Origin: a virus | Strand: one strand, 5' to 3' | Length of the DNA: 64,000 nt | IMG/VR virus record: IMGVR_UViG_3300042673_001922 | Coordinates: 1 to 64,000 of that record | In this document: positions 29,701-42,151 of the stretch, in pieces | How the letters are laid out: every line of letters starts with the position of its first letter | Numbering within the stretch: position 1 is the stretch's first letter | The notes under the pieces: model-generated | Told to the model about the DNA's origin: nothing | Databases searched by the model: none | What the model saw: only the letters and a program-made list of their open reading frames with translations | Translations under genes and position numbers: made by a program

Positions 29701-32700
29701 ATCCAAAGAAGATATTGCTAGAGCATTTAACGTTTTATTCTATAATAGGTATTTTAAGAGTGGTCCTATTCAAAAATTAATGGATGCTAAAAGATTAGCA
29801 TCTGCTAACTATCAATTTAATGAATGGGAAGTTCCCATGATGAGAGTAGATCTAGATCCAAAAGCAGTAATAGTCAATGGGGTCTCTTTAACTCTAGGGA
29901 ACAATCTAGCAAAAATGCAACTTCAAATGCAAGATGAGCCAACATATCAGCATATAGGTGGTAAAGATACTTATATGAATATCTCTATGACTGTATTTGG
30001 AGAAAAAGAATTAATAAAATTAAGAAAAGTTTTTGAACACATTAACGGCCTTGCAAGATTAGAACATTCAACTGGCGTAATAGGATTCATGGGCATTAAG
30101 AATATAATTGCTGGTTTAGCTGGCATGAAGTATGTAATGCCGCTAACGTATCAAGTTGACACTATTCCTAACTATCCTCACGTTTATGACGTAAGAGTTT
30201 CTTTTGTAGACTTTGATATATTTCAACAGCAAAAAGAAAAGCTTTCGTCTAAGCAACAAGCTGATATGGTTAAAACATTTGGCACAAAGAAAAATCCATT
30301 CCTTCGCATAAAACAGTTATGGGGATCATTTAATGCCTATCCAGATTTTCCATTAATGGTTAAGAATTCAGATGGAGAAACTGTTGGAACTTTAGATCCT
30401 GATTATTATTTTAGATCTTTTGAGATGTTTGATGATGATGTTATTTACCATCTTCAAAGTGAAGAAAAAAAATTAGAGAACTTTACTGTTTCTCCAAAAG
30501 GATTAGATTCTCAATCAACAAAAAGTAATCAAGCTAGAAATAATAAAATAATTAATGATATTAAAGATTTAATTATCAACAATGATACTGCAGCTTTAAA
30601 AAATTATTTTAATGAACGACAAATTACCCTAATGGAAGCATCTGCCTATGTAGAAGCAGCTGTGAGAGAATTTCTTAAGGGTCAGAAATCAAATCTTCTT
30701 TCTGACTTTATTGAGGAATATCCAGAGGTAGACGGTGAAGCTGTTAAGCTTTCTGTAGAAAGAACTGTTGGCTCAGAAGGAATAAAGTATCAGACCAAAG
30801 TTGGAGATATTAAATACTCAGCAGATAATGCAATTGGAGAAATACAAAAACTTCTTGGTTCAACGCAAAGCTCTAGTTCTAACGAAGAGTTTCTGAGCAT
30901 TAACACTGAAGAGTTGGATATTCATCACACTATAACACTAATACCTGCATCAGAAAGTGTTTCGGACGATAAGCTGCCAGCAATACTTTATCATGCAAAC
31001 GGTTACCATCTTGGTTATGTCGGAAAATATGACAATAGGTTCTACTTCACTTCTGATGGAGTTCAATTAACTAAGGGAAATTCTAGCGATTCAAATGATG
31101 GCAAAATAGAGTATACGCCAGTATCTATACCTTTTGGTGATACAGATAGTCCATCAAAGTCATATGCTGCAAGAGACTCAAATGGAAAAGAAATGGGCGC
31201 AGCTCACATAACTTCATTAGGTGGAACTGGTTCCAACTTAGCTAGAACTCATGACCCATACACTAAGAGTGATCCAAACACATCAGAGGTAACATCCGCC
31301 AGTAGCACTGAAGGATCAGTAGCAAAACACTGGGAAAGAATGTTGATTGACACTAAGTATCGTGATATATCTGGTCGAATGATTAGAGCGTTTCCAACAT
31401 ACATGTTATGGCTTATTGATGAGGGCGGTTTTGTATCTGGCGTAAAAGTATTTGATAATTTTTATGGCCTACAATCAGTAATAGACTTTTCAATTGTTCA
31501 ATCTGAAGATATTCTTGGAGATACTCTAATGCTCAGAGTATCAAATATGTACTCTAAATTAACCACAGCTGAATCAAGTGCTATTTTTAGAGTAGACGAA
31601 GAATATAATGACCAGCCAACTAATGCAGTAGAGGGCATAGAGTCAGTACTTGATAGGGTTCTTAATAGAGCAAGATTTGCAGCTGCACATATGCAGAATG
31701 ATTATATAGTAGATATTAATAACATAAGACTTAAACCTGGCGTTAGAGTCCACTTAAGAGGTGGATACGGGTCAAACCCTAATGCTTTGCAGACACTTTT
31801 TAATGGAGTTATTACTCAAGTTGAAAACGGTGAGATCGTAACAATTACTGCTCAATCTGACGCAATAGAGCTTAGCCCTATAGTTAATTCTACTAATAAA
31901 AAAGGTGATAGCGGAAAAATAGATGGTGGCATAAATACTGGATTTTGGCTTTCTGAACCAAGAGATTTAATGGTAAGACTTTTGTCAATGGGCACCTCTA
32001 GATTTAGAGAGGGTTTTGCTCACGCTACAAGAGGAAGAGTATTTTCTGAAAATAAATTTGGAATAAGACATTTTGGAACAATATTATATGAGCCACTAAA
32101 CGATATAGAAAAAGCAAAAAATGAAGCTGTACTCTCCTCGGTCAACGACGCTTATATCTCTCTTGGAGAAGGATCTGGCAATATGTGGGGCGCTGGTTCT
32201 GCCCTTGGTATTTTGTCTTCTGGAACAAATGAAGGGAGCGGAACTTTTGGTCTTGGTCCAGAGATAAGACCTGTTGGAGCTTCTTTGATGACAACTTTAT
32301 GGTCAAACTTTTCTGCTCAAAGAGATTTTGAAATATTTAAAAGAAATATTTATCCAGGAAATGGAACTGGAATAGCACAATTTTTAGGAGGAGACTTAGG
32401 CGATGGATGGGCTTCAGTAGCAAGTTTAACTCCAGATGAAAAAACAAATGAAAGAATAAATTATATAGGAAGAGTTAGCGACTATTCTTGGAACAAACTC
32501 ACTGCTCAGTATAGTCAAAGTTACAGTCCTTCTGGAGCAGATGCCAAGTCGTTAATTGATACCAATTCATCGGCTAATCAGATTAATAATAGCAATGGTT
32601 CTGCAGACGTTGGTAGAGCTATGATAGGTGGAGCAATAGCTGCAGCTGGAATAGCAATAACAGGTGGTTTGGGTGCTCCAATCATTGGTGGAGCATTAGC

Positions 32701-35700
32701 ATTAACTGGTTTAGGTGGAGTTCTCAGCGGAAGAGCCGGAACTCACATAATGAATACGTTAGGAATTACATCAGGAATGGACGATGACCTTCCTGGACTT
32801 GACGAAGTTTCATTTAGAGCTCAGACATATATGAGAAGCGTTTGGGATTTATTTCAAATGTGTGCAAGATTACTTCCAAACTACATTGTAGCAATAAGGC
32901 CATTTGAAGATAGATCAACTGTTTTTTATGGCAAACCGCATTGGCTTTATACTTCCGGAGTTGTTCCATTGACTACTGGGTTTCCAGTAAGATCAAAGGC
33001 CAAAGAGCTTGGAATCATTGGTCCAGCTGAGATAGATGTCGATGATTTCTTGGCAAAAACAATGGAGGCTTTAAATAGAGAATCAAGTCCATTGGCTGAC
33101 GCAGCAGCATTTAGTGCTGGAAATTCATCACTTGTTTCTATACAAGATTTAATCGGTCAACAACTAAATCCAAATGCTGAAGGAAGTGTATACTTACCTT
33201 CTTCTGGAGATTCCAGTGGTAATTTTAGGGGAAAAATAATACCATTTGGATATAAGTCTACTATGGAATTTAGAGGTTCAAATGGAAACACTGTTGCTAG
33301 ACTTCCTGAATCAATGGGGTATGCAACAATAGGTTATCACCTTCCGATTGGGGGAAGTTCAAGTGAAGTTGAACTAAATGAGGATCAACTTTCTAACCAT
33401 AAACAGATACCTCAGCTCCCGTATAGATATAGGTTTCCTTTCTTTACAGAAAGAAAAGATAATATAAGACTGGAGGACTTTGCCTACTATGCTTTAGCCG
33501 ATGAGCTTGGTACTTGGGGTAGCTATAAGTCTGACTATCAAACACTAGCTTTGGACAAGTGGTCATATAATGGCGGTGGCGGAAAAAAAATACAAACAAA
33601 CTGGGTAACCTTACTTAAAAAAGAATCACAATTAATAGGCGCCAACAAAACAACAGATAGTTCTAATCTTGAAAACAGAAACAATTTAAAAATTGGCATT
33701 GCTATGGAAATGGGAAATCTTCCAATTTTCTCTGCTGATTCATCAATTTCCGGCGACGCTTATATATTCTCAGAAAGATTAAATGGACAAAGCTCTTCTA
33801 GGATGATTAGAATGCCACTTCCAGAACAGGGCGTAACTTTTGAAGCAGGGAAAGCTGCAGTAGACTATGAAATATTTAAAAATTATCAATCTGCTTCTAA
33901 TGCGGCATCCCTTCAAGAGTGGACTCCTCCAGCTGAGCCTATTGAGGAGCAGTTTTACATTGCCATGCGATGGCCATATAACCCTTTATCTGGAAACGAC
34001 AGTGAGCCAACAACAACAACTGTAGAACAATTTAAAACACTCTATAACATTACTGACCCTGTTGGTAATGTAAAAGACTATCAAAATAGAAAAGTAATGG
34101 TTTATAGTCCAAGTACAGGAAAAGCAGTTGTTTGTAAACCAGCTTATTTTATGTGGGGAAAAAACACCGTAAGAGCACCTGGACAAAAAGATGGTAGTCG
34201 TGATGAATTCGGAAACTCAACACGTATAGATGTAGATAACGGACGGAAAAGGAAATGAACTAATGCTTGAGAAAGAGTTTCCTCTTTCTGCAATAGTATC
34301 GCCTGATGCCGCTTATTTTCTTGGCATATTGAACTTAACTCCGATAGAATCAACCTTTTGGGCAAAAGGCACATCTTCAAAAAGCGAAGGTGAATGGGGT
34401 GACCCTGAGGATCCAGTTAAAACGGAAGATGCAATTACTGCTTTAGCTAGGGCAGGAGTAGCTCCATTTCCGGTTCCTAGAAAATGTTATTACGCATTCG
34501 TTCCAGACGACGTACCTTTAGGAGTTGTTCCAGACTTTGTTTTACCTGCCGATGAATTCATAGCAGCTGATGGAGTAACAATTGAAGAGATGGGTAATGG
34601 TCAAAAAATAGTAGGATTTGGTTTATTTACCTCAAAAAATAAAGGTAGAAAAGAAGTAGTAAAAGCAAACGGATCCAATAAATATGACCCGTCAAAAGGT
34701 TCAGATAAAGCTTTTTTTGAATTGCAATTTTCAAACAACATAGAATTATCTGATGTTCTAGATTCTGTTGGAAAACTAGAAATAGGCGGAAACATATATG
34801 GAAAAGCTGGTTCAAGCGGAACAGATGCAAAGACTTATTTTGAGTTAGTAAAAGAAGGACAGTATTCTGTTCTTGGACAAGACTCATTAAGAGAAATTCT
34901 TAAAAAAGAAAAAGAGAAAAATCTTACTATAGCAGATAGAAGATTTGCTGAAGTATATGATCCAGCAGATCAAATATCTGTTACTGCTAGACAGTATTAT
35001 GATGAAGACTACGATCAAAATGTAAAGGTTATTGCAGGAAATGGCAGAACTCTTCAGCAAGCAACAGGGATATGGGATCAATTTAGATTTGGATATCACA
35101 CATATACAAATGTCAAAGAATCTTTTCAAAGAGCATATGGACTAGATCCAGATTCAGAAGAGCAAATACCAAACTCTTTTTTATCTCAAGAAGATACTTC
35201 AGCTGCAGATTTTCGTAGATTTGACTCTGCAAATCCAAAAAACAAAGATGAAATGGAAACAGCAGCTGCATCCTTAAGAAGTGCCCCATTTGCAAAATAT
35301 GGCTCGAGTGGAGGAACGGCTGAAGATGAGTTCTCAACCATATTTGGAGATAGCTTCTTTAAGTCACCTTACCAATTCAAAGATGAGAATGCATTAGTCA
35401 GGTCAACGGTAGATCCAGGATTTCAATCTAACTTAAGAATTGGGCTAGAACAAGCTAGAACAAACTTTATTGACGCAGGAAAAGAAAATGATGGACTAAT
35501 AGATTATTTTAACGATCTAATGCTAGCTAAAGTACAAAAGTTAAGAAGTGTTATAGTTGAAGGTCTAAAGCAATCAGGAATAAAAGAAGAAGATACCGCT
35601 ACATACATTCAGTCAATTACTACTCCAAAACAACTGTTCCTTTTTGTTGTAGGTGCATTTAGAAATGCAATGTGGAAAGATCCATACGCTAGAGCATGGC

Positions 35701-38681
35701 TTGTTCTTAAGCCTAATATGAAATTTACTTTTGACAAAGATCAGTGGGACTTTAGCCCAGTGCTAAAAATTTTTCAAGCATTTATAGATCCAAATGAAGA
35801 CTATGCAAAAAAACCTGACAAGTTTAAAAAATTACTAGCAGCAAACAGGTCAGAAGGAAGTAGCAGTAGTAACTGGTTTGGTAAGGCTGCAGAAGATGTA
35901 AATGGATTTTGGGATAAAAATGTTGGCCCACTTTTTACGGCTATAGGAGATTCATTATCTGGAATCGTTAACTTATTTAGAATGTCAATGATGCAGCTTG
36001 GATATGGTCTATCTCAAGTAGGCCAAATGTCAAAACAAGCAAATATTTTAAATAAAGTTCTTAATGATTCAATTTACTACTCACTTGGAAGACCTGGCTC
36101 CTTGCTAAGAGCAGTAGACAATCCCTTTACAAGAGAATACGGCGAGCCAGTAATTGAAATTAGACAGCCATTCCAGAGAATACATTATCTAAGTTCATTT
36201 TCTCATATTCTTTCAAATGGAATAACAGAAAATATAAATGGAGTTGCCACTATGGTGACTGCTGTTTCTGATGGAAAATATCCCGTAACAGTTGCTTTAG
36301 ACAAATCTGCACCACCAGAAAGACAGGTTGAAAAAACAGTTGAGACTGGACTTTATTTTGACAATGTAGTTGGGTCTGGATTATTTGGAGCACTGCATCC
36401 TATTATGCACCCGTTTGAGTTTGCTAGAGGAATATCTAAAAATGCACAAGGCACTCCAGATGAGCTTCTGGCTAAAAGAGTTGCACTATCACACCTAAGA
36501 GAATCCTTAAAGGACATCTACACTGGAGAAATTGTAATAATAGGTAATGCAGATATTAGACCTCATGACTTAGTCTACCTTGCTGATGTGTATGAAAGAA
36601 TGTACGGCATGTTTGAGGTTGAACAAGTTGTTCATCACTTTACCTCAGAACTTGGATATATAACTTCAATTACACCAAATGCTTTAGTTACCGTGAATGA
36701 TCCATCAAGATGGTTTATGTCATCTTGGATTGGAACATGGCTACATATGCAGTCATTAAGAAACGATACTAGAATGTACATGAGTTCTTTAGGTTCTGGA
36801 ATAAATAATATGGGCCAGGTTAGCGTTGATGGACTGTCGGATTCATTGCAAACTCAAATGATTGGAGGAATGCAATATACACACGGAGCCTCAGCAATCA
36901 CTAAAGATATAATGGCCCACTTTGCTTCTGAGGGCATAACTGATATTAACTCTCAGGTTAAAGGATTGGTCAGCAATCAATCTGCTTTTACTAATGGAAG
37001 CGCTAAGATAGGTGGAGTGGGTGCTATGTTTATGGGAGCTACAGCCTTAGGTGGTGCAGCACTGAAAATAGCTTCACTAGCTGTTCCTGGGGCCGGAGCA
37101 CTAGTTGTAGGCGCTGCTACTGGAATAGGTGCTGGAATTGGAGGAAAGGCAGCATGGAAGGGCTGGAGCTGGATTAGAGACAATGTGCTAGATCAACACG
37201 GTTGTTATATCCAATACCTAAACAGGAACGGAAGAGCTATGGATGCCGGCCTTAATCAAAGTGGTCAAGGAATGGTAGTTGGCAGATATCATACAAAGAA
37301 GCTTCTTCCTGGAATCTTAGGAGTTTCAAGTAAGGTTAGAACAGAGCAGGGATATAGTTACATTAGAACAAACGATCTGCTAAAAAATCTTGGATGGAAA
37401 GAAAAAGAAATAAACGATTTAGTTAGGTATATAGACTTAGAGAATGCACTAGTTAACTCTCAAGTACTTAGATACTCAGGAATAGGCCCTGAAAAAGCCG
37501 GACTTAATAGATTCTTTAAAGTGATATGCAGGGTTACAGAAGTTACAGACGGTGACACTATAGACGTAGTTGATATTTTTGATTCAACTAAAACTCCATT
37601 CACAGTGCGTTTTCTTGGAATAGACACTCCTGAATTAAATGTAATTAAATCTGCTGTTTCAACAAATAATGGAATTAATTTTAAACTTCAATCATATAAA
37701 GTGGAAGACATTCCAGGCGAAGTAGTAAACAAAGCTACCTTTACAACTGTTGCTCCTCATTCCTTTGAGGTTGATGATACTGTAGTTTTTAATCAAAGTT
37801 CAGAAACCTTTCCATCTGTTAGCTCAGCTGCCAAGGTTGAATCGGTAACATCAAATACTTTTAGTATTTCAACTACCTCACCAGTTATTGGATTAACTTC
37901 AACGGATGCAGTTGCACTAAGATTACCAATCTCAGACAGCGTCAAGGAATGGTCAAAAGTTAACTATCTTTCACCTGGAGGAAAATCATTAGCCTATGTA
38001 GAGTCTGCGCTTAAAGATAAGCTAATTATTGTCAGACTATCTCCTGATAGAAAAAAAGTAACTGCATCTCTTGCAGAGGAAAATTTTGATGCAGGAAATG
38101 TTCATAACAAATCAGACTATTATGAAAAAGATATTTTTGGCAGCAGATCTCTGGGTGTTATATTTTATAAGTCTGATAAAGAAGCTGTAGAAAATATAGC
38201 TAAAGAAGTCAACTCTATATTTACTACATCTTTAAAACTATCACTATCCGATTTATTAGATAAAAAGTTAAAATTAAATTTAGCTGAACCAGTGTTTATT
38301 GAAAGATTTAAAGAAATATTTAATACCTGCGAAGAAGTCTACAATAACTTAACCGTAGGTGGCAGTGGAAATAAAGATTACTATTCCCTATATGCAAGTT
38401 CGCCGTTGCAGTCAATGACTCCAAAGTTTAGAAGATATTATAATGCTTTTTTTGCAGTTAAAGTTCTTGAATATATATATGGAAAAGTTTCAGAATGGCC
38501 AAATATAGAATGGGATGAGTTCTATAGCGATGGAACTCCAGCATCATTAAACTATGAACTTATTGTAAATAATTTAGCTAAAGTTTATACAAGAGATCTA
38601 CTAGTTGAACAAAGGTCGGTAATAGATACAACTGAGATGGCAGCTCTTCCAAGTCAAATAAAAGTAGATAGGGACATGTAA
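26756..38681 (+). CDS. Giant baseplate hub protein with C-terminal SNase-like domain (one +1 shift, or two genes)
   Basis: Read with a +1 shift at CGG 34244 this is a 3974-residue chain. The first 2496 codons include two similar beta modules (ISTIPNYPFALVV about residue 657 and VDTIPNYPHVYDV about 1135), a hub motif LKPGVRVHLRGGYGSNP at about 1658, and a Gly/Ala-rich segment (about 1957-1995). After the shift comes another Gly/Ala segment (about 3419-3470) and a staphylococcal-nuclease-like domain at about 3590-3805 with VTDGDTIDVVD, VRFLGIDTPE and FGSRSLGVIF, matching the Arg, Asp-Thr-Pro-Glu and second Arg of the active site. Hub proteins sit at the tail tip around the spike. Caution: ATG 34263 has an AAAGG ribosome site and could start an independent gene; then CGG 34244 would be an ordinary codon four codons before the stop. 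Confidence 0.6.
34244..34247 (+). other. CGG +1 recoding site 5 (CGGA), ambiguous
   Basis: Zero frame reads GGA CGG AAA AGG AAA TGA. Skipping C gives GGA GGA AAA GGA AAT GAA CTA ATG and joins the next frame directly. It is the weakest of the nine, because ATG 34263 could start a separate gene 9 bases after AAAGG. Confidence 0.5.
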
Positions 38682-38682
38682 T

Positions 38683-40759
38683 ATGAGCGATTTTAATTAT
38701 TCAATCGAAGACTTAACAGATACATCTTCTATAGCTAGAAAAACTTCTAATAATTTTTACGGAAATCTACCTACAGGAGAACCAGTTGTTACATCGTTTT
38801 CTCAATCAGGAGATGCCTCTAGAAGCTTAACTCAAAGAGATCTTCAAAGTGTGTTAGCCGGAGATGCGTTGTATAGAAATCCAGCTTTTGCTTTGCAGTT
38901 ATCAAATCAGTCCGCTCAATCTAGTATTAATGGAATATTGGGAAGCATAAGCGGGGCAGATGACAAGAACATCGTCATACAGGATCCAAATAGCAGCAAC
39001 CCCAATGCAAAGTTAGTTCGGAGCTGCAGCTTTTCATCAGATAGTTGCCAAGAGCTCTTTGGGTTCAAACTCTTTACCTTATGGTTCAAGAAACTTTTTT
39101 GCTAACTTAGAAAATAATCTACAAGGTGGATCTGGTTCTCCGGCAAGTAATGATTCTAGTAATCATGAGGATTCATCCGATTATAATTTTGACCCAACAA
39201 ATGGTGGACAGTCAGAGATAAGAGTATACACACTAAAAGAAGACTTATCCCAGGAAGAAGTATCTGTTTTTGAGGATAAAATTAAAGAACTAAAATCAAA
39301 AGGTATCGCTGTCAATGAATCAATTCCTTTTAAAGCAGATGCTTTTAAGAAATTAGATAAAGGAATAACTATTGGAGCAACAAATTCCGCAGGATCTGCA
39401 GGTATAGAAATAGATTCTAGTTTTAATATAGAAAGAGCAAACGGTAAACATGTGTACCCATGTGCTAATCTTATAGAATTTCTTTTATCAATAAATACAA
39501 AAATTAAATTAACTGGTGGATTTGATTTAGGTAGAGATGCAATGATAGAAGGTAGTGGCGCAATCGCAGATGGCAAGAGACTTAATGACCATTCTTCTGG
39601 AAGAGGGATAGACTGTTTTCATATTGGAAGTATTGATTCAAGCTTAATTAATTTAGAGCCAAGGAATTTAGAAAATAATAAAAAAGCTTTTACCATTTTA
39701 TTAGATGCTATGTTACACTTGGACGAAAGCCTTCTTCCAGATCTCGTGGTCTTCGATGATAGGCTAGCAGATGAGTTTGGAATAGTGCAGGGTGGAAATG
39801 AGTTTACATCATCGAAAGCTGCTGGTGTAAATGGCATTATTCAAAAAAAATATAAAAATTTAAAAAAAGTAAACTTCAGTGCTAATACCGGTCACCAGAA
39901 TCATATCCATATAGCTTTTTCACCAGAAAGAGCAGGAACTTATTTAGATTATACAATAGCTGATCCAGGATCTCCTTGGGACCCCACAACTCCAGTAGGC
40001 ACACCCGGCTCTTCTGAACAATTAATATTTGAGCCCGAGTTGTATCAAAGTGCAATTAATCAACCAGACAAGGTAATAAAAAATAAAAATGCTCTGTATA
40101 CGGCTCTTGTAGAATTTGGTAAATTTAAACCACAACAAGCAGCTCTTTTTATGGCCATAACAGAGAGAGAGTCGCATTTTCAGTCAGGTGGATTTAATGG
40201 CAAGATTACTACTGGTGATTATTCTTTTGGTTTTTGGCAAGTAAATTTTTACGGAGAAGGGGTCAGTGAGCGTCTTGATATGTTTGTTAATGTTCCAAGT
40301 ATAAATAATGGAAAAATAACTTCAAAAAAAGTAAAGCTCTTACATTTAGTCTTTAAAGATCATGCATCTTTAGGAATTACTACAAAAGAACAAGCAACTG
40401 CATTAATGGAAACTATATTTAAAACTGAAGGTATAGGTGGAGGAAGAAAGTATGCTGATCCAATCCTTTTTTGGCCAGCTGTACAAGTTCAACTTTTAAA
40501 ATTAATAACTGATTCATCCGGAAATCCTAATTGGAAATTCTCCCCTTGGGGAGAATATGGTGGTGGTCCAGCTTATGGGTGGATAACAAAATTAAAGTTT
40601 AAAACTGCAGTAGACTTTTATGTTAGAAATAATCCTGGAAAAACTGCAGAAGATTTAAAGTCATTTTGCAGACCATTTGTTGACAATATGAAGAAATACA
40701 GTCCTGAAGGAATAGCAGTTTATAACCAATGGTTGGATGGAGTAGTTTTCGGTGAATAA
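38683..40759 (+). CDS. Tail lysin: M15-like peptidase plus lysozyme-like domain, requires +1 shift
   Basis: ATG 38683 follows the hub stop by one base. The first frame gives 112 residues to CGG 39019 and ends 29 codons later; skipping C joins NAKLV-G to AAAFHQIVAKSS and yields 691 residues. All catalytic parts lie after the shift. Residues about 270-415 resemble LAS/M15 zinc peptidases, with NDHSSGRGIDCF (H302 and Asp) and NHIHIAF (His 407). Residues about 470-673 resemble lytic transglycosylase/lysozyme folds: AITERESHFQ holds the catalytic Glu (about 492), followed by YSFGFWQVNF. Such tail lysins cut peptides and glycan strands of the wall during DNA injection. The middle ~150 residues are a Ser/Asn-rich linker plus a small alpha-beta region. 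Confidence 0.72.
39019..39022 (+). other. CGG +1 recoding site 6 (CGGA)
   Basis: Zero frame reads GTT CGG AGC TGC and reaches a stop at 39103-39105. Skipping C gives GTT GGA GCT GCA GCT. The shifted frame has no sensible start before 39059 (a TTG in the middle of the frame). The preceding codon is GTT. Confidence 0.8.
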
Positions 40760-41115
40760 TATATATCCTAAGTTTGATCAAAAGATTAGTGATCACATTA
40801 CATCTTCTAGAATGCAAGAGCAAAAAACAAGAGCTGGAACGGTCACAAGTTATGATAGAATAAGTCATACTGTAACTGTAGTTTTAGAATCACACAGTTC
40901 TAACATGATAGGAAATATAGTGGACAATATACCTTGTCCATCTTTTTATCGGAATTCAAATGGTTGCTCCGGAACCAGGGGACAGATGCATAATAGGCTT
41001 TAGTGACGAAAATGAAAGATCTCCATTTATAGTTAATTTTATAAATGACTTTAGCAATGAAAGAAACGTAAACTCTTCTATTGCAAATACTGGAATACCA
41101 AGGTATATGATTTAA
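40752..41115 (+). CDS. gpV/gp5-like baseplate spike OB-fold protein, requires +1 shift
   Basis: GTG 40752 overlaps the lysin stop by 8 bases. The first frame gives 66 residues with RAGTVTSYDRISHTVTVVL, the first strands of the gpV OB-fold domain, then CGG 40950. Skipping C yields FYGIQMVAPEPGD, RCIIGFSDENERSPFIVNFI and a stop at 41115: exactly the remaining strands of that domain, giving 120 residues. Without the shift the protein stops at 41003 with an unrelated, charged tail. This site is the clearest, because a known small domain straddles it. gpV-type proteins form the trimeric tail spike base held by the hub. A second CCGGA at 40979 lies out of frame and is read normally. Confidence 0.85.
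40950..40953 (+). other. CGG +1 recoding site 7 (CGGA)
   Basis: Zero frame reads TAT CGG AAT TCA and stops at 41001-41003. Skipping C gives TAT GGA ATT CAA ATG and completes an OB-fold. The preceding codon is TAT. Confidence 0.88.
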
Positions 41116-41116
41116 T

Positions 41117-41773
41117 ATGAACAATAAAAAATTATTAAATAATGCATTAACAAACAATGTAGACAATTTCAATGAAGCCCATGAGTTGTCAAAGAGATCC
41201 TCTTTTTCAAGAAGAGAGGTTGGCTTAACCCATCCTGATACAAGCGCTTTTGTTAGATTGAATGACAAGGGAGACGTAGAAATATTTGCTGGAGAAGAGC
41301 TAGGGATAGTAATTAGCCCTAGCAGTAGGTCAATCTCTATATTTGCTGATGTTGTAAAGATAGTCACTAAAGAAGACTATGGTCTAAGGTGGAATAACAT
41401 GAGCTTTAATTATGCCGGAGATATATACAATGAGCCTTCTTTAGTCCAAACTAGTGAAAAAGAACATAATTCTGGCTTTAATTACGCAGATTATTATCTT
41501 GAGGCACTAGGCACTTATGATGATATCGAAAAATCAGATAATATCACTACTATAACTGGTGATTTTGCTTTCGTTAAAACTCCCTCCGAAAGAAGGGAAG
41601 AATCTCCCACTGTAAATAATCCTTCTGTTATTTCAAAAAATGACATGGTTTTATTAAAAGAGTTTGCCTTAACAAATAGCAATGAAAAAGTTAAATATAT
41701 GACTCAACTACTTGAGTCTGGCTTTACTTTTAGTCAAGCAAGAGAAAAAACAATGAGGGATAAGGGTGTCTGA
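41117..41773 (+). CDS. Baseplate-associated protein of unknown family
   Basis: 218 residues between the gpV-like and gp25-like genes. N-terminal helical segment with THPDTSAFVRLNDKGDVEIFAGEELGI, then beta strands (SRSISIFADVVKIV) and an acidic stretch; C-terminal KYMTQLLESGFTFSQAREKTM is helical. No diagnostic motif. The place and size fit a baseplate wedge or adaptor protein. ATG 41117 follows the gpV stop by one base, and the end overlaps the next gene by 8 bases. Confidence 0.5.
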   Translation: MNNKKLLNNALTNNVDNFNEAHELSKRSSFSRREVGLTHPDTSAFVRLNDKGDVEIFAGEELGIVISPSSRSISIFADVVKIVTKEDYGLRWNNMSFNYAGDIYNEPSLVQTSEKEHNSGFNYADYYLEALGTYDDIEKSDNITTITGDFAFVKTPSERREESPTVNNPSVISKNDMVLLKEFALTNSNEKVKYMTQLLESGFTFSQAREKTMRDKGV

Positions 41774-42146
41774 TCTATTTCTTACTTTAGACGGAGATAT
41801 TTTAATTAACGGAAATAACGACGTTGCCAGGGTAAATACATCACTTCAAAATGACGTTCAGCAAGTTTATGTTAGATTAATGACTGAGCCCGGAGACTTC
41901 AGCGCTTATCCAAGTTTAGGTCTTGATCTCTCGGTTCTATATGGCATGCCACAGAATCAACAGACTGGTCAAATGGGTAGAGACTTAATACTATCTGCTT
42001 TAAATAGAGAAGGTTCATTTAAGGGAAGAAATATTAATGTTACTGCAGTTCCGACAAGTGCAGATACAATAAGATTTGACATACATGTTCAATCGGGAAG
42101 TAACCAGCCAGTAACTTTAAGCATAAAACAAAACTTAGGAGCATAA
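41766..42146 (+). CDS. Baseplate wedge protein, gp25/gpW-like
   Basis: 126 residues from GTG 41766. The family is shown by DGDILINGNNDVARVNTSLQNDVQQVYVRLMTEPGDFSAYPSLGLDL, closing with SIKQNLGA. In T4-type tails gp25 sits at the base of the sheath and connects it to the wedge; it has a lysozyme-like ancestry but no wall activity. Gene order gp25 then J is the standard one. A GTG start is chosen because the family begins close to the DxxxTxDGDI strand. Confidence 0.82.
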   Translation: MSDLFLTLDGDILINGNNDVARVNTSLQNDVQQVYVRLMTEPGDFSAYPSLGLDLSVLYGMPQNQQTGQMGRDLILSALNREGSFKGRNINVTAVPTSADTIRFDIHVQSGSNQPVTLSIKQNLGA

Positions 42147-42151
42147 TATAA

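Noticed and set aside
34144-35337. Reverse-strand open frames over the hub region and elsewhere
   Set aside because: They overlap well-supported + strand genes, have poor starts and compositions of frame shadows.
40979-40983. Second CCGGA in the gpV-like gene as another shift
   Set aside because: It is out of frame (GCT CCG GAA) and read normally; a shift there would destroy the OB-fold.
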